Positions 1 through 8,244 of a DNA stretch of 64,000 nt are shown here, piece by piece. Under the pieces are notes generated by a model. The model saw nothing but the letters and a program-made list of their open reading frames with translations. It ran no database searches and was not told the DNA's origin. The stretch spans positions 186,001 through 250,000 of the forward strand of contig NZ_LNRF01000003.1 of assembly GCF_001557875.1 (NCBI RefSeq). The letters are read 5' to 3'. The position numbers and the translations under genes were made by a program. This DNA is from Vibrio splendidus (GTDB lineage: Bacteria > Pseudomonadota > Gammaproteobacteria > Enterobacterales > Vibrionaceae). Within the stretch, counting starts at the first letter, position 1; each line of letters opens with the position of its first letter.

Positions 1-433
1 GAGTGAAGACCCAATACTGACTAAACAAATAGTTGGTGACCATGCCCACCAAGATTCCAGCGGCCATTGCGATAAACACCGCCCCAGTAAATACAGGAAG
101 AAATTCCGTCATCAGCTTAAAGCACAACAAATTAGGTATCGCCGATATCGATGCGGAAAACATAAACTTTTGCCACTGAATCAGCTTCTCAGACCAATTC
201 CCCTGCCCTTTGAAATCGAAAGTCAGCACTCGATTACCAAACCATGTTGTCGTTGCGGCTACCACGAAGGCTCCAACTCGAGCACTCATCAAGGGCAGTC
301 CAACAACGTAATACAGCAGCGCAAACACCGAGCAATCAACAACAAACCCACCAACGCCGACCACAGCAAACCTCACCATCTTGTGGTGAGACTGTAGTCT
401 CTGACTGTGTACTTGAAGCTTATTATTGAACAT
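1..433 (-). CDS. GtrA-like membrane protein (partial, runs off left edge)
   Basis: The frame opens at ATG 433 (start MFNNKLQVHS) and stays open for 144 codons to base 1, so the C-terminus lies outside the window. It contains several hydrophobic helices and reads like the GtrA/PF04138 family (RFAVVGVGGFVVDCSVF near the N-terminus, then a WFGNRVLTF motif). These small four-helix proteins are thought to move polyprenyl-linked sugars across the inner membrane. An AAGG ribosome site lies 6 nt before the ATG. It is the third gene of a minus-strand cassette, 13 nt after the ArnT-like gene. The family assignment comes from my own translation of the minus strand; the job is inferred from the family and from the GT2 neighbour. 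Confidence 0.82.
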   Translation of the reverse strand, partial: MFNNKLQVHSQRLQSHHKMVRFAVVGVGGFVVDCSVFALLYYVVGLPLMSARVGAFVVAATTTWFGNRVLTFDFKGQGNWSEKLIQWQKFMFSASISAIPNLLCFKLMTEFLPVFTGAVFIAMAAGILVGMVTNYLFSQYWVFT

Positions 434-446
434 TCTTAGCCTTGAG

Positions 447-1934
447 TTAACGCTGAACATCACTTTCACTTCGAATATGACTCAACGACAAATTTGGTTT
501 AATGTTTTGGCTATGACAACTGAATAAAGCACGCTTTATTTTTACTGTCGGCTCTAGAATACACGTTAATGCGTTGTCTTTAATCTTGGTTTCCACCTCA
601 GATCTTTTTCCAATCAGATAGAACTTATCAATACCATCTAGCTGCTCGATATCGGTAAGTTTTTTCGCTTGCCCGTGGCTGTAAAATTGCCCAGAGAACG
701 GTCGTTTACCAACATAAAAACTTGGCGATGAATCGGTGATCTGTTCAAAGATGATACGGTCACTCTTCTCGTTCGCTTTACCTAAGTTCAGGTAAACCAT
801 CGCTATCATCAGCAACACTGGCAGAACTAAAGCCACGCTCGAGAACCACTTCTTATCTTTTTCCACCACAAGTATAGCAACCAATAAACCAAGGGCTGGA
901 ATGCCCGGCAACACGTAAGCAGGAAGAATATTGCCCGCCATAGTGAAAAGAATCAGAGGTGAAATCAACCAACAGACAAGAAATGAAAACAACCCACTAT
1001 TTTCGGCGTTAATTTCCGCAATTTTCTTACGACGAGCGAAAGTTAAAACAGGCAATACAATCGACCAAGGAGCAGCGGCTTGGATCCAGAATATCCAGAT
1101 CATACCTCTCGCTTGGTCATGTGCAGAACCGTAAAGGTCCCCTTCCCAACCACTCACTACGAAACGCTTAAAGTGTTCGCCAACAATAAAGTAATCAATA
1201 AAGCCCGGTGTCGCCATTTCTGCCATGATGTACCAAGGCAAGGCAATCGCCAGCATCACACCTAATCCAGACAACAGTGGAAAGCGTTGCCATAACACTT
1301 TAAAAGCACCAAAGAAGCCATGTTGTAATACTAACCAAGGAAAAACTGCGATACCCATGATCACAATCGCTACTGGCCCTTTTGCAAGTAAGCCTAATGC
1401 CAAGCCAATAAAGCCGACGTAGCCCCAGTATCTATTGGTCTTCGCATTCCCTTCTCCTTTCCAACCCTCTCCTCCTAACCAACATAGATAAAAACCCAGC
1501 ATGGCAATAGTCATCGCTAGCGTCAGCGCGATGTCTGTCATCACCGCACCCGCAGCGATAGAGAAAATTCCGCATGTCGCCAACACAACGGCTGCGACTA
1601 AAGCGCTTTGTCCTGTTCGTTTCGCCATGTAAGCGGTTAATAAAATCGTTGCGACTCCCGCTAACCAATGTGGTGCACGAACGGCAAATTCACTCAAACC
1701 AAACAACTCAATACCGACAGCACTCATCCATGTAAACAATGGTGGCTTGCCCCAAAAAGGAATGCCGTAATCGAACTGAGGTGTTAACCAATTCCCAGTT
1801 TCCACCATCAAGCGAGCCATTTCTCCATAGCGCGCTTCCGTAGTATCCATTAAAGGGTACGTCGCTAGAGATAAGAGCCTTAGAACCAATGCAAAAGCCA
1901 ACAAATACCATAGGTGCGTTCGGTTCAGGCTCAT
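447..1934 (-). CDS. ArnT/PMT-like GT-C glycosyltransferase, polytopic membrane protein
   Basis: A 495-residue protein with about a dozen hydrophobic segments. It has the acidic first-loop motif of the PMT/ArnT (GT83/GT39) superfamily: MDTTEARYGEMAR near residues 29-41, followed by WGKPPLFTW. Such enzymes transfer a sugar from a polyprenyl-phosphate donor to lipid A, protein or glycan on the periplasmic face. Its start overlaps the stop of the upstream GT2 gene (ATGA), so the two are translationally coupled. The C-terminal 110 residues are soluble and less typical. The acceptor cannot be told from sequence. ArnT itself normally sits in an arn operon, which is absent here, so I give no symbol. 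Confidence 0.85.
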   Translation of the reverse strand: MSLNRTHLWYLLAFALVLRLLSLATYPLMDTTEARYGEMARLMVETGNWLTPQFDYGIPFWGKPPLFTWMSAVGIELFGLSEFAVRAPHWLAGVATILLTAYMAKRTGQSALVAAVVLATCGIFSIAAGAVMTDIALTLAMTIAMLGFYLCWLGGEGWKGEGNAKTNRYWGYVGFIGLALGLLAKGPVAIVIMGIAVFPWLVLQHGFFGAFKVLWQRFPLLSGLGVMLAIALPWYIMAEMATPGFIDYFIVGEHFKRFVVSGWEGDLYGSAHDQARGMIWIFWIQAAAPWSIVLPVLTFARRKKIAEINAENSGLFSFLVCWLISPLILFTMAGNILPAYVLPGIPALGLLVAILVVEKDKKWFSSVALVLPVLLMIAMVYLNLGKANEKSDRIIFEQITDSSPSFYVGKRPFSGQFYSHGQAKKLTDIEQLDGIDKFYLIGKRSEVETKIKDNALTCILEPTVKIKRALFSCHSQNIKPNLSLSHIRSESDVQR

Positions 1935-2950
1935 GCTGACTCCTCTAATTTAAAATGTGTTTTTAATGCCGGTGTATCGACGACCGATTGGATCAAATAC
2001 AAAGGACGGTTCTTGGTTTCAATGAAAATACGACCTATGTATTCCCCCATTAAACCAATACTCAGAAGTTGAATGCCGCCAAGGGCAAGTTGAACAACCA
2101 TCATTGACGGGTAACCCGTGATAGGCTCACCAAACATCATGGTTTTGAACACGATGAAGACGCCATACACGAAAGCAGTAACTGCCACTAAACCACCAAC
2201 AGCCGTCGCAATACGCAGTGGGCGGATAGAGAATGATGTGATGCCATCCATCGCCAATCCGATAAGCTTCAGGTAGTTCCATTTTGTCTCGCCACAGAAG
2301 CGAGCGTCGCGCTTAAACTGAATCGTTGCTTGTCTAAAACCCGGCCATGAAAAAATGCCTTTCATGTAACGGTTACGTTCTGGAAGCTGATTGATATGGT
2401 CGACAACTTCTCGGCTTAACAGTCGGAAGTCACCCACATTCTCAGGAACATCAATCTTCGCAGCCACGTTCATGACTTTATAAAAGCACGCTGCTGAAAA
2501 CTTCTTAAACCATGTTTCACCGTCGCGCTGGCTACGCTGCATATTGACTACGTCATAACCTTCACGCCACTTGGCAACCATTTGCGGGATAAGCTCAGGT
2601 GGATCTTGTAAGTCAGCGTCTAGCAAGATCACTGCCTGTCCTCGACAATGCTCTAGGCCAGCACTCATCGCAGACTCTTTACCAAAGTTACGGCTTAAAC
2701 CAATCACCGAGATTGAACTATTGATCGAGGTGAATGAACTCACCAAATCCAAGCTGTTGTCTTTGCTGCCATCGTCGACATAAACAATCTCGCTCGTAAT
2801 CGGTAAGCTATCGAGAACCTTAGTGAGGCGAGAGTGAAACTCTTCCAACACCTCTTGTTCATCGTAGAAAGGCACAATGATAGACAGAGATACCGCAGGG
2901 TTAATCTGCGATGTAGATATCTTAGGGCGGCTAATATGAAGTTCAGACAT
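1931..2950 (-). CDS. GtrB-like polyprenyl-phosphate glycosyltransferase (GT2)
   Basis: This is a 339-residue GT-A family 2 enzyme with two C-terminal membrane helices (about 230-260 and 275-300). Visible motifs are the N-terminal SIIVPFYDE strand, EIVYVDDGSKD, the LLDADLQDPPE metal-binding segment near residue 110, and the GDFRLLSREVVD and ERNRYMKG segments typical of DPMS/GtrB/YfdH proteins. These load a sugar from a nucleotide donor onto undecaprenyl phosphate at the inner membrane. It is first in the minus-strand cassette (GT2, GT-C, GtrA-like), which together supply a loaded carrier, a flippase and a periplasmic transferase. The sugar is unknown. The promoter must lie in the 125-nt gap shared with the divergent regulator gene. 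Confidence 0.9.
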   Translation of the reverse strand: MSELHISRPKISTSQINPAVSLSIIVPFYDEQEVLEEFHSRLTKVLDSLPITSEIVYVDDGSKDNSLDLVSSFTSINSSISVIGLSRNFGKESAMSAGLEHCRGQAVILLDADLQDPPELIPQMVAKWREGYDVVNMQRSQRDGETWFKKFSAACFYKVMNVAAKIDVPENVGDFRLLSREVVDHINQLPERNRYMKGIFSWPGFRQATIQFKRDARFCGETKWNYLKLIGLAMDGITSFSIRPLRIATAVGGLVAVTAFVYGVFIVFKTMMFGEPITGYPSMMVVQLALGGIQLLSIGLMGEYIGRIFIETKNRPLYLIQSVVDTPALKTHFKLEESA

Positions 2951-3075
2951 AATACGTTCTTCTATTTTTTAATCTGAACCCAATCTACCCCCTCATAAGT
3001 GAAAGTTATGTCATTGACATATTTTTCACGCTCACTCAGGATAATATTACCGTCTATTTCTGTATGAGAATCAAA

Positions 3076-3753
3076 ATGAAACGAGTTCTATTAGTCGAAG
3101 ATAACCGTGAAATTGCAGGTGTTTTATTTGATTATTTTGAGTGTATTGGCATGGAACTCGACTACGCGGACAACGGCGAACTTGGCCTTCAGCTCGCAAT
3201 GGAAAACTCATTTGATATCATAATATTAGACCTAATGCTGCCACGAATGGACGGCCTAACGGTTTGTAATAAACTGCGAGATCAAGGCAATGCAACGCCC
3301 ATTCTGATGCTTACCGCACTAGATAGCCGAGATGATATGTTAAAAGGGTTTGAGCACGGTGCCGATGACTATCTAACTAAGCCTTTCGATTTGGATATTC
3401 TAGAAGCGAGAATGAACGCGCTTGTTCGCCGTTATCGCGGCAAAGTGGCGTCTTCTAAACTTCAATTTGACACTCTAACCATTGATCAAAAAACCCGCAA
3501 AGCCTATCGTCAAGACAAACTGCTCGCACTTAACCCAACCACTTACACCATACTTGAGATGCTTTGCCAAAATGCACCTGAAGTGGTTACTCGCGAAGAT
3601 ATTTCCTACAAATTATGGGAAGAAGACGAACCCAACAACGATGTATTACGTAGCCACATCTATCAACTGCGTAATCAACTCGACAAACCTTTTGACACCC
3701 CAATGTTGATTACCGTACCTAAAGTTGGATTCCGTTTGGAGCCATCGAATTGA
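3076..3753 (+). CDS. OmpR/PhoB-family response regulator
   Basis: The receiver domain has the acidic pair VEDN, phospho-acceptor D52 in LDLMLPRMDG, and the TKPFD lysine. It is followed by a C-terminal winged-helix domain (about 130-225) ending KVGFRLEP. An in-frame ATG at 3064 has no ribosome site, while ATG 3076 gives the canonical MKRVLLVEDN start behind GAGA, so I use 3076. Its stop overlaps the kinase start by 4 nt. It is divergent from the glycan cassette. In several proteobacteria such pairs control lipid A or glycan modification genes next door; here that is inference from position only. It is broadly reminiscent of the Vibrio CarR/VprA type, but I cannot prove orthology. Confidence 0.93.
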   Translation: MKRVLLVEDNREIAGVLFDYFECIGMELDYADNGELGLQLAMENSFDIIILDLMLPRMDGLTVCNKLRDQGNATPILMLTALDSRDDMLKGFEHGADDYLTKPFDLDILEARMNALVRRYRGKVASSKLQFDTLTIDQKTRKAYRQDKLLALNPTTYTILEMLCQNAPEVVTREDISYKLWEEDEPNNDVLRSHIYQLRNQLDKPFDTPMLITVPKVGFRLEPSN

Positions 3754-5048
3754 TCTTAAATGTTCTCACAAGCACCAAAACCTTAACTGGCCGCTTAGCG
3801 CTTTTCTTTGGGTTAATGGCCGTGATCGTATCTGCATTCGTCTATGTCGTTTTTGTTGCCGCGCTTTACATGTCAGAAGATCGGGTCGGTGAAAGACGTA
3901 TCCTGATTGACCGAAATTATGCGGTAAGGTTATTTCAAGCAGGAGAAAGTGGTGAGTTAAGGATAGATGATCTGACAATCGCCTATAACGATCCTTCATT
4001 CATTCCTGCCAAATATTACAAGTTTATTAAAGATAAAGAGAGCTTCATTGGTGAAGTCGGCGAAGAGCCAGAATCTCGTATGGTGTATGTGGGAGAATAC
4101 ACTGACGAAGGAGAAAACTTTCCAATTATCTTGCTTTCCGAGATAGACCTTGTTGAGTTTGATGTTTCTGAACTCATGTACGCAACCACCTTTGTACTCA
4201 CACTGCTTTCTATCTTGATTTTTGGCTTCGGAGCGTTGCTCTATCGCCTGTCTAAGAGACTGATTGAGCCCTTCAACTCTCTTTCTGAACAGCTTGAGTC
4301 GAATAAGCTCAACCTCAATGAAGAGTTTGGTGTGAGCGATGATGCGGCAGTTGAGTTTCGTCAGTTAACAGACCAACTCAATCAATACCGTAGAGATATC
4401 AACTCCTTGCTCAAGCGCGAACAAGCATTTGCTCGCTATTCAAGCCATGAGCTAAGAACCCCACTAACGGTCGCTCGTGGTGCGAATAAATTACTTTTAA
4501 GAAGCGAAACCACGGAATTTCAATCTCGCCAGGTTGAACGTATTGATGAAGCTATTGTTCAGATGTCAGAGATGGTCGACGCTCTGCTCGGTTTAGTCCG
4601 TTATGAGAGAGACAGTGACGACGCACCTCTGCGCTTGTTTAGCCAGCAAGAGCTAGAAGCCATCATTTCCAAGAACTCATTACAAGCGGATGAAAAGGAA
4701 ATCAAGATATCCTTACACGTTCAATCAGAGCCAACTATTCAAGCCACCAGCGCAATAATGAATATGTTGATCGGCAACTTGTTGAGGAACGCCATTGCAG
4801 CGACTAATAGTGGCACTGTCACTATTAACCTGTCCCAAGAAAGTATCGTAATAGAAGACCAAGGCGAAGGCCTTCAGGAGCAATACAACCCGAATGGTCA
4901 TGGATTAGGTTTATTGATTGTCGATGACTTGTGCCAACGCTTCCATTGGGGCTTTGAATTAGTCAACCGCAGTTCTGGTGGGTGCACTGCAAAAATCAGC
5001 TTGCAAACCGGTTCAACGTCACCAATTTTCGAGCGAATAAACTCGTAA
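3750..5048 (+). CDS. Sensor histidine kinase (partner of upstream regulator)
   Basis: This 432-residue membrane kinase starts with TTG overlapping the regulator stop (TTGA). It has membrane helices at about 14-40 and 146-168 that flank a roughly 100-residue periplasmic sensor rich in acidic residues. A linker follows, then HisKA with phospho-acceptor H233 (SSHELRTPLT). The HATPase domain carries the N-box (GNLLRNAIAA), a G1-like DQGEGL and a GHGLGLLIV G2 box. The acidic sensor patch resembles that of cation or antimicrobial-peptide sensors such as PhoQ, but that is only analogy. Its stop is followed by a hairpin terminator, so the two genes form a compact operon. Confidence 0.92.
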   Translation: MILNVLTSTKTLTGRLALFFGLMAVIVSAFVYVVFVAALYMSEDRVGERRILIDRNYAVRLFQAGESGELRIDDLTIAYNDPSFIPAKYYKFIKDKESFIGEVGEEPESRMVYVGEYTDEGENFPIILLSEIDLVEFDVSELMYATTFVLTLLSILIFGFGALLYRLSKRLIEPFNSLSEQLESNKLNLNEEFGVSDDAAVEFRQLTDQLNQYRRDINSLLKREQAFARYSSHELRTPLTVARGANKLLLRSETTEFQSRQVERIDEAIVQMSEMVDALLGLVRYERDSDDAPLRLFSQQELEAIISKNSLQADEKEIKISLHVQSEPTIQATSAIMNMLIGNLLRNAIAATNSGTVTINLSQESIVIEDQGEGLQEQYNPNGHGLGLLIVDDLCQRFHWGFELVNRSSGGCTAKISLQTGSTSPIFERINS

Positions 5049-5136
5049 CGCAGAGCTCAATATCCAATGAAAACTTGATTTAGTTGGTTTACAGCACTCG
5101 CTCGCTACTAGATACTTACTAATCCTATTTGATATA

Positions 5137-5164
5137 AAAATGCTGGCTCTTTAGTCAGCATTTT
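5137..5164 (+). terminator. Rho-independent terminator after the two-component operon
   Basis: Arms AAAATGCTG and CAGCATTTT pair around a 10-nt loop, with T-rich ends. It lies 89 nt after the kinase stop and just before the next gene. Confidence 0.7.
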
Positions 5165-5175
5165 ATCTAAGTGCG

Positions 5176-6105
5176 ATGAAACTAAATAATAGCCCTGTAA
5201 CTCAGCATCAATACAATGAGCACACCTTTTTCTTAAAGCGTGACGATCAACTTCACTCCCACTTTTGTGGCAATAAAGCCCGAAAATTCATGAAGCTACT
5301 CGAAGACGAGCACCCAAACGTCACTACTTTAATCAGCTACGGTTCTGCGCAAGCTAATTCTCTGTTCTCGCTCGCTGCACTTGCTAAAATTAAAGGCTGG
5401 ACGCTTGAATTTTATGTCGACCACCTTCCTCAATGGCTACAAGAACGCCCGCTAGGTAACTACCGTGGCGCTATCGATCTTGGGGCTAAGGTTATTTCAG
5501 TCAAAGAAACAGGCTCTGAGCTTCATCCACAAGAGTATATTGAGCAACTAAGACAGCCAGACTCTCAGTGCATTGTGTTACCGGAAGGTGGACGTTCTCA
5601 GCTTTCTGAATACGGTGTGAAACAACTGGCGATGGAAATACTCAGCTGGACTCGCTTCGAAAACAAACACGATTTCGTCGTTGCACTACCAGCAGGCACC
5701 GGCAGCACCGCACTGTATCTACATAAGCATTTAAAAGTGCATAACATCCCAGTTTTAACCTGTGCGTGTGTGGGTGGCAGTGAATACTTAACACAGCAAT
5801 TCAATGAACTTGGTGAAACCGATCACCCGCAGATCTTACCGCTCAAAACCAAGCACCACTTTGGTAAGCTGTATCAACAGGACTATCAAACTTGGTTGGA
5901 TCTACAAGAACAAACTGACATTGAATTCGATCTGCTCTATGACCCATTAATGTGGCAATGCCTACAACAATGGCAAGAAGACAACCCAACCAAAACCATC
6001 ATCTATATCCATCAAGGTGGCATATTAGGTAATGAATCGATGTTGCCACGCTATCAACGGAAATATCCAGATATGAGCATCAACAGCACCGAGGCATCTT
6101 GGTAG
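5176..6105 (+). CDS. PLP-dependent ACC deaminase / D-cysteine desulfhydrase family protein
   Basis: This 309-residue fold-type II PLP enzyme carries the expected Schiff-base lysine region near the N-terminus (FLKRDDQLHSHFCGNKARKF) and a glycine-rich phosphate loop (ALPAGTGSTALYL, about 174-186). It ends in YIHQGGILGNESM, like the C-terminal HTGG region of the family. Members either desulfhydrate D-cysteine or deaminate 1-aminocyclopropane-1-carboxylate; in vibrios the former seems more likely, but the specificity residues cannot be judged by eye. It is a single gene preceded by the two-component terminator. Its start at 5176 lies only 11 nt past that hairpin, so its promoter probably overlaps the terminator region. 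Confidence 0.85.
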   Translation: MKLNNSPVTQHQYNEHTFFLKRDDQLHSHFCGNKARKFMKLLEDEHPNVTTLISYGSAQANSLFSLAALAKIKGWTLEFYVDHLPQWLQERPLGNYRGAIDLGAKVISVKETGSELHPQEYIEQLRQPDSQCIVLPEGGRSQLSEYGVKQLAMEILSWTRFENKHDFVVALPAGTGSTALYLHKHLKVHNIPVLTCACVGGSEYLTQQFNELGETDHPQILPLKTKHHFGKLYQQDYQTWLDLQEQTDIEFDLLYDPLMWQCLQQWQEDNPTKTIIYIHQGGILGNESMLPRYQRKYPDMSINSTEASW

Positions 6106-6175
6106 TCACCAACTCAGTTTCTCAGATCTAACTAGAGAAGCCTCAGTAATGCGCTAGTTTAAAATATCATCATTG

Positions 6176-6210
6176 AGTGGTCGCTACATTCTCTCGCGGT
6201 GGCCACTTTT
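6176..6210 (+). terminator. Possible terminator after the PLP enzyme gene
   Basis: Imperfect arms AGTGGTCGC and GCGGTGGCCACT, followed by TTTT. The stem has a bulge, so confidence is modest. Confidence 0.4.
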
Positions 6211-6334
6211 GACACTTCTATTCTCCATCTCAGCCTAGAGCTAGAACTTCAAATCAGACAAAGGAATCTGGCGAGAATCATCGCGTTATCTATACTTTGG
6301 ATTGGAACGTCACTGTCATCGAAAGGAATAACGC

Positions 6335-7072
6335 ATGCGAAAACTCACTATGCTAAGCCTGCTTTCAGTTTTACTGCCCTTCTCTGCAATGTCAGGAGAA
6401 AACGTTATTTACCAAGTTGACGGTATGGACTACGAAGGTTATTGGAGTGAAGCCAGTGACCAAGCGCCTTTGGTGCTGCTAATACACGATTGGGATGGCT
6501 TAACCGATTACGAAAAAAAACGTTCTGAGATGCTCAACGAGCTAGGTTACAACGTGTTCGCCATCGACCTATTTGGTAAAGGCATCCGCCCGACCGAAGT
6601 GAAAGACAAAAAACAACACACAGGCGAGTTGTATAAAGACAGAGAAAAAATGCGTGCACTACTTAATGCGGGAGCGATGGAAGCCAAACGACTTGGTGGT
6701 AACTTAGATAACAACGTGATGATGGGTTACTGTTTTGGTGGCGCAGCCGTTTTAGAAGCCGCTCGTGCGGGCATCCCATCGAAAGCTTATGTCACCTTCC
6801 ATGGCGGTTTATCGACACCTAAAGGACAAGACTACTCTGAGACAAAAGCTCCGGTTGTCGTGTTCCATGGCACAGCAGATTCTATGATTACAATGGAAGA
6901 TTTTGGCAGCCTTGCCGCTCAGCTTGAAACAACCAAGGTTCCGCATGAAATGATCACCTACAGTGGTGCGCCACATGCCTTTACCGTATTCGGCTCAAAC
7001 AACTATCAACAAGAAGCAGACCAAAAATCCTGGGAACGCTTTACTCAGTTGTTAAGTTCGGTATCTCGTTAA
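6335..7072 (+). CDS. Exported dienelactone-hydrolase-family alpha/beta hydrolase
   Basis: 245 residues. The N-terminus MRKLTMLSLLSVLLPFSAMSGE is a Sec signal peptide, so the enzyme should act in the periplasm. The alpha/beta-hydrolase core shows the DLH catalytic set: the nucleophile in GYCFGG (a cysteine in the elbow, as in true dienelactone hydrolases), Asp in FHGTADSM, and His in SGAPHAF. The family cleaves dienelactone or other small esters and lactones, and the physiological substrate in vibrios is unknown. It stands alone, with its own weak terminator hairpin downstream. It carries no LacI-type operator, so I do not assign it to the neighbouring sugar regulon. Confidence 0.87.
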   Translation: MRKLTMLSLLSVLLPFSAMSGENVIYQVDGMDYEGYWSEASDQAPLVLLIHDWDGLTDYEKKRSEMLNELGYNVFAIDLFGKGIRPTEVKDKKQHTGELYKDREKMRALLNAGAMEAKRLGGNLDNNVMMGYCFGGAAVLEAARAGIPSKAYVTFHGGLSTPKGQDYSETKAPVVVFHGTADSMITMEDFGSLAAQLETTKVPHEMITYSGAPHAFTVFGSNNYQQEADQKSWERFTQLLSSVSR

Positions 7073-7082
7073 CGTTCAATCT

Positions 7083-7112
7083 AGGTAACAGCTCAACGGC
7101 AGCCTGTTACCT
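7083..7112 (+). terminator. Hairpin after the DLH-like gene
   Basis: Perfect 9-bp arms AGGTAACAG / CTGTTACCT around a 12-nt loop, 10 nt past the stop codon. The following T-run is poor. Confidence 0.5.
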
Positions 7113-7167
7113 AATTCGTACTAATTATTAGCGAGTATTTCTTTAAATTTGGCGTCCGTCACTCAAA

Positions 7168-7183
7168 AAGAAAGCGCTTTCTT
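7168..7183 (+). promoter_or_regulatory. LacI-type operator upstream of malM-like gene
   Basis: Perfect palindrome AAGAAAGCGCTTTCTT, 65 nt before the ATG of the MalM-like gene. The same 16-mer recurs eight more times in the window, always near genes of the carbohydrate locus. Confidence 0.85.
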
Positions 7184-7248
7184 GTAGTGTATCTCTATTA
7201 TCAATTAAGCACTCTGAATCTGATATGCTTTTTTAACTGTGAGAAATT

Positions 7249-8154
7249 ATGAAATATTTAGCAATACTACCAGCGGTATTCGCACTAAGCGCCTGTTCAA
7301 CAGTGACAGAGTCACCGGTTAGCTACCACAAAACTTCTCCGGGGCTTGAGTCACTACAAAACAACGAAAACTGCTGCGAAAGCCTGAGTACCATTCAATA
7401 TCAAAGTGTTACGAATCCAGAAGAAACATCTGTTTCGATCACCACAGCCAGCCCTAAGATCGAGTTCAAATCTGGCCGATCCTTTGCTCGAGGGCTAAAG
7501 CTTCCTACAACACTAGATGCTATTCGTTTTTCAATGACTTCAAATGCTAATTATTCAGCATTCGTTCCGTCACTTTTGGTCTTAGACAAAAATTACCAGC
7601 CGCTAGATGTCATTGGCAATGAAAGTATTAAGTACCAACCACTTAGCCTGCTTGATGGTGCACAATATGGCGCACAAATAGAACTGCAAGAACGTTACTT
7701 AAACGGCGAGGCTCCTGCTTACTTAGTCGTATTCACAACCAGCGAAGCACTCGCGGAAACAACTCCTGTCGAAAAACCAAGTGATATGGCAATACGTTCT
7801 GGCGATATCCAGGCAAACATCGCTCACAATACGGACTACGCAATCCCCCACGCTGCAATCGGGAAAGTCTCCTTTGATTTTGAATTCACAGCAGTAACCA
7901 CTGTTGTTGAAGAACAAAATCGTCAAAAGCGAGTTCAACAAATTATTCCTAAAGCAACCGCAATAAAGTCTGATCTATTAACGGAGAACCCCTTAAACCA
8001 GAAAGAGGTTTATAGCACTCTTATTGAAAACTCAGTTTCATCGGGAGACTTCAGCGCAGCACTGACTTACGTTGAAGAATCTGAACGACTAGGAATTGAA
8101 GGGATGCGAAACACCTTTGTTGACGCGATGAAACAATATCAAAAAGCACAATAA
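7249..8154 (+). CDS. MalM-like periplasmic lipoprotein
   Basis: 301 residues. The N-terminus MKYLAILPAVFALSACS is a lipoprotein signal with a lipobox ending at C16. The body resembles the MalM family (PF07148), with a conserved early CCESLSTIQYQ segment, a beta-rich middle and a helical C-terminus. MalM is encoded in maltose operons and its role is unclear; it is thought to be a periplasmic accessory of sugar uptake. No mal genes are nearby. Instead the promoter carries the same palindrome as the LamB-like porin and GH16 genes, so I infer it serves the beta-glucan system as an accessory of the porin. The family call is good; the role is inference. Confidence 0.82.
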   Translation: MKYLAILPAVFALSACSTVTESPVSYHKTSPGLESLQNNENCCESLSTIQYQSVTNPEETSVSITTASPKIEFKSGRSFARGLKLPTTLDAIRFSMTSNANYSAFVPSLLVLDKNYQPLDVIGNESIKYQPLSLLDGAQYGAQIELQERYLNGEAPAYLVVFTTSEALAETTPVEKPSDMAIRSGDIQANIAHNTDYAIPHAAIGKVSFDFEFTAVTTVVEEQNRQKRVQQIIPKATAIKSDLLTENPLNQKEVYSTLIENSVSSGDFSAALTYVEESERLGIEGMRNTFVDAMKQYQKAQ

Positions 8155-8165
8155 CCTATCCTAAA

Positions 8166-8233
8166 AGCAGTCGTTTATTTTCCTCTTATTCCACATCCAT
8201 TTTTGGTGAATGAGAATTCAATAAACGACTGCT
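8166..8233. terminator. Long inverted repeat between convergent malM-like and GH3 genes
   Basis: Perfect 14-bp arms, AGCAGTCGTTTATT at 8166-8179 and AATAAACGACTGCT at 8220-8233, enclose 40 nt that can pair partly again. It sits between the two stop codons, so a bidirectional terminator or transcript-end barrier is the simplest reading. The arm length and loop are unusual for a terminator. Confidence 0.5.
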
Positions 8234-8244
8234 ACTTCTGAACT

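Noticed and set aside
170-429. Two plus-strand frames of 61-75 codons at the left edge.
   Set aside because: They are antisense to the GtrA-like gene, which has a clear membrane-protein sequence on the minus strand.
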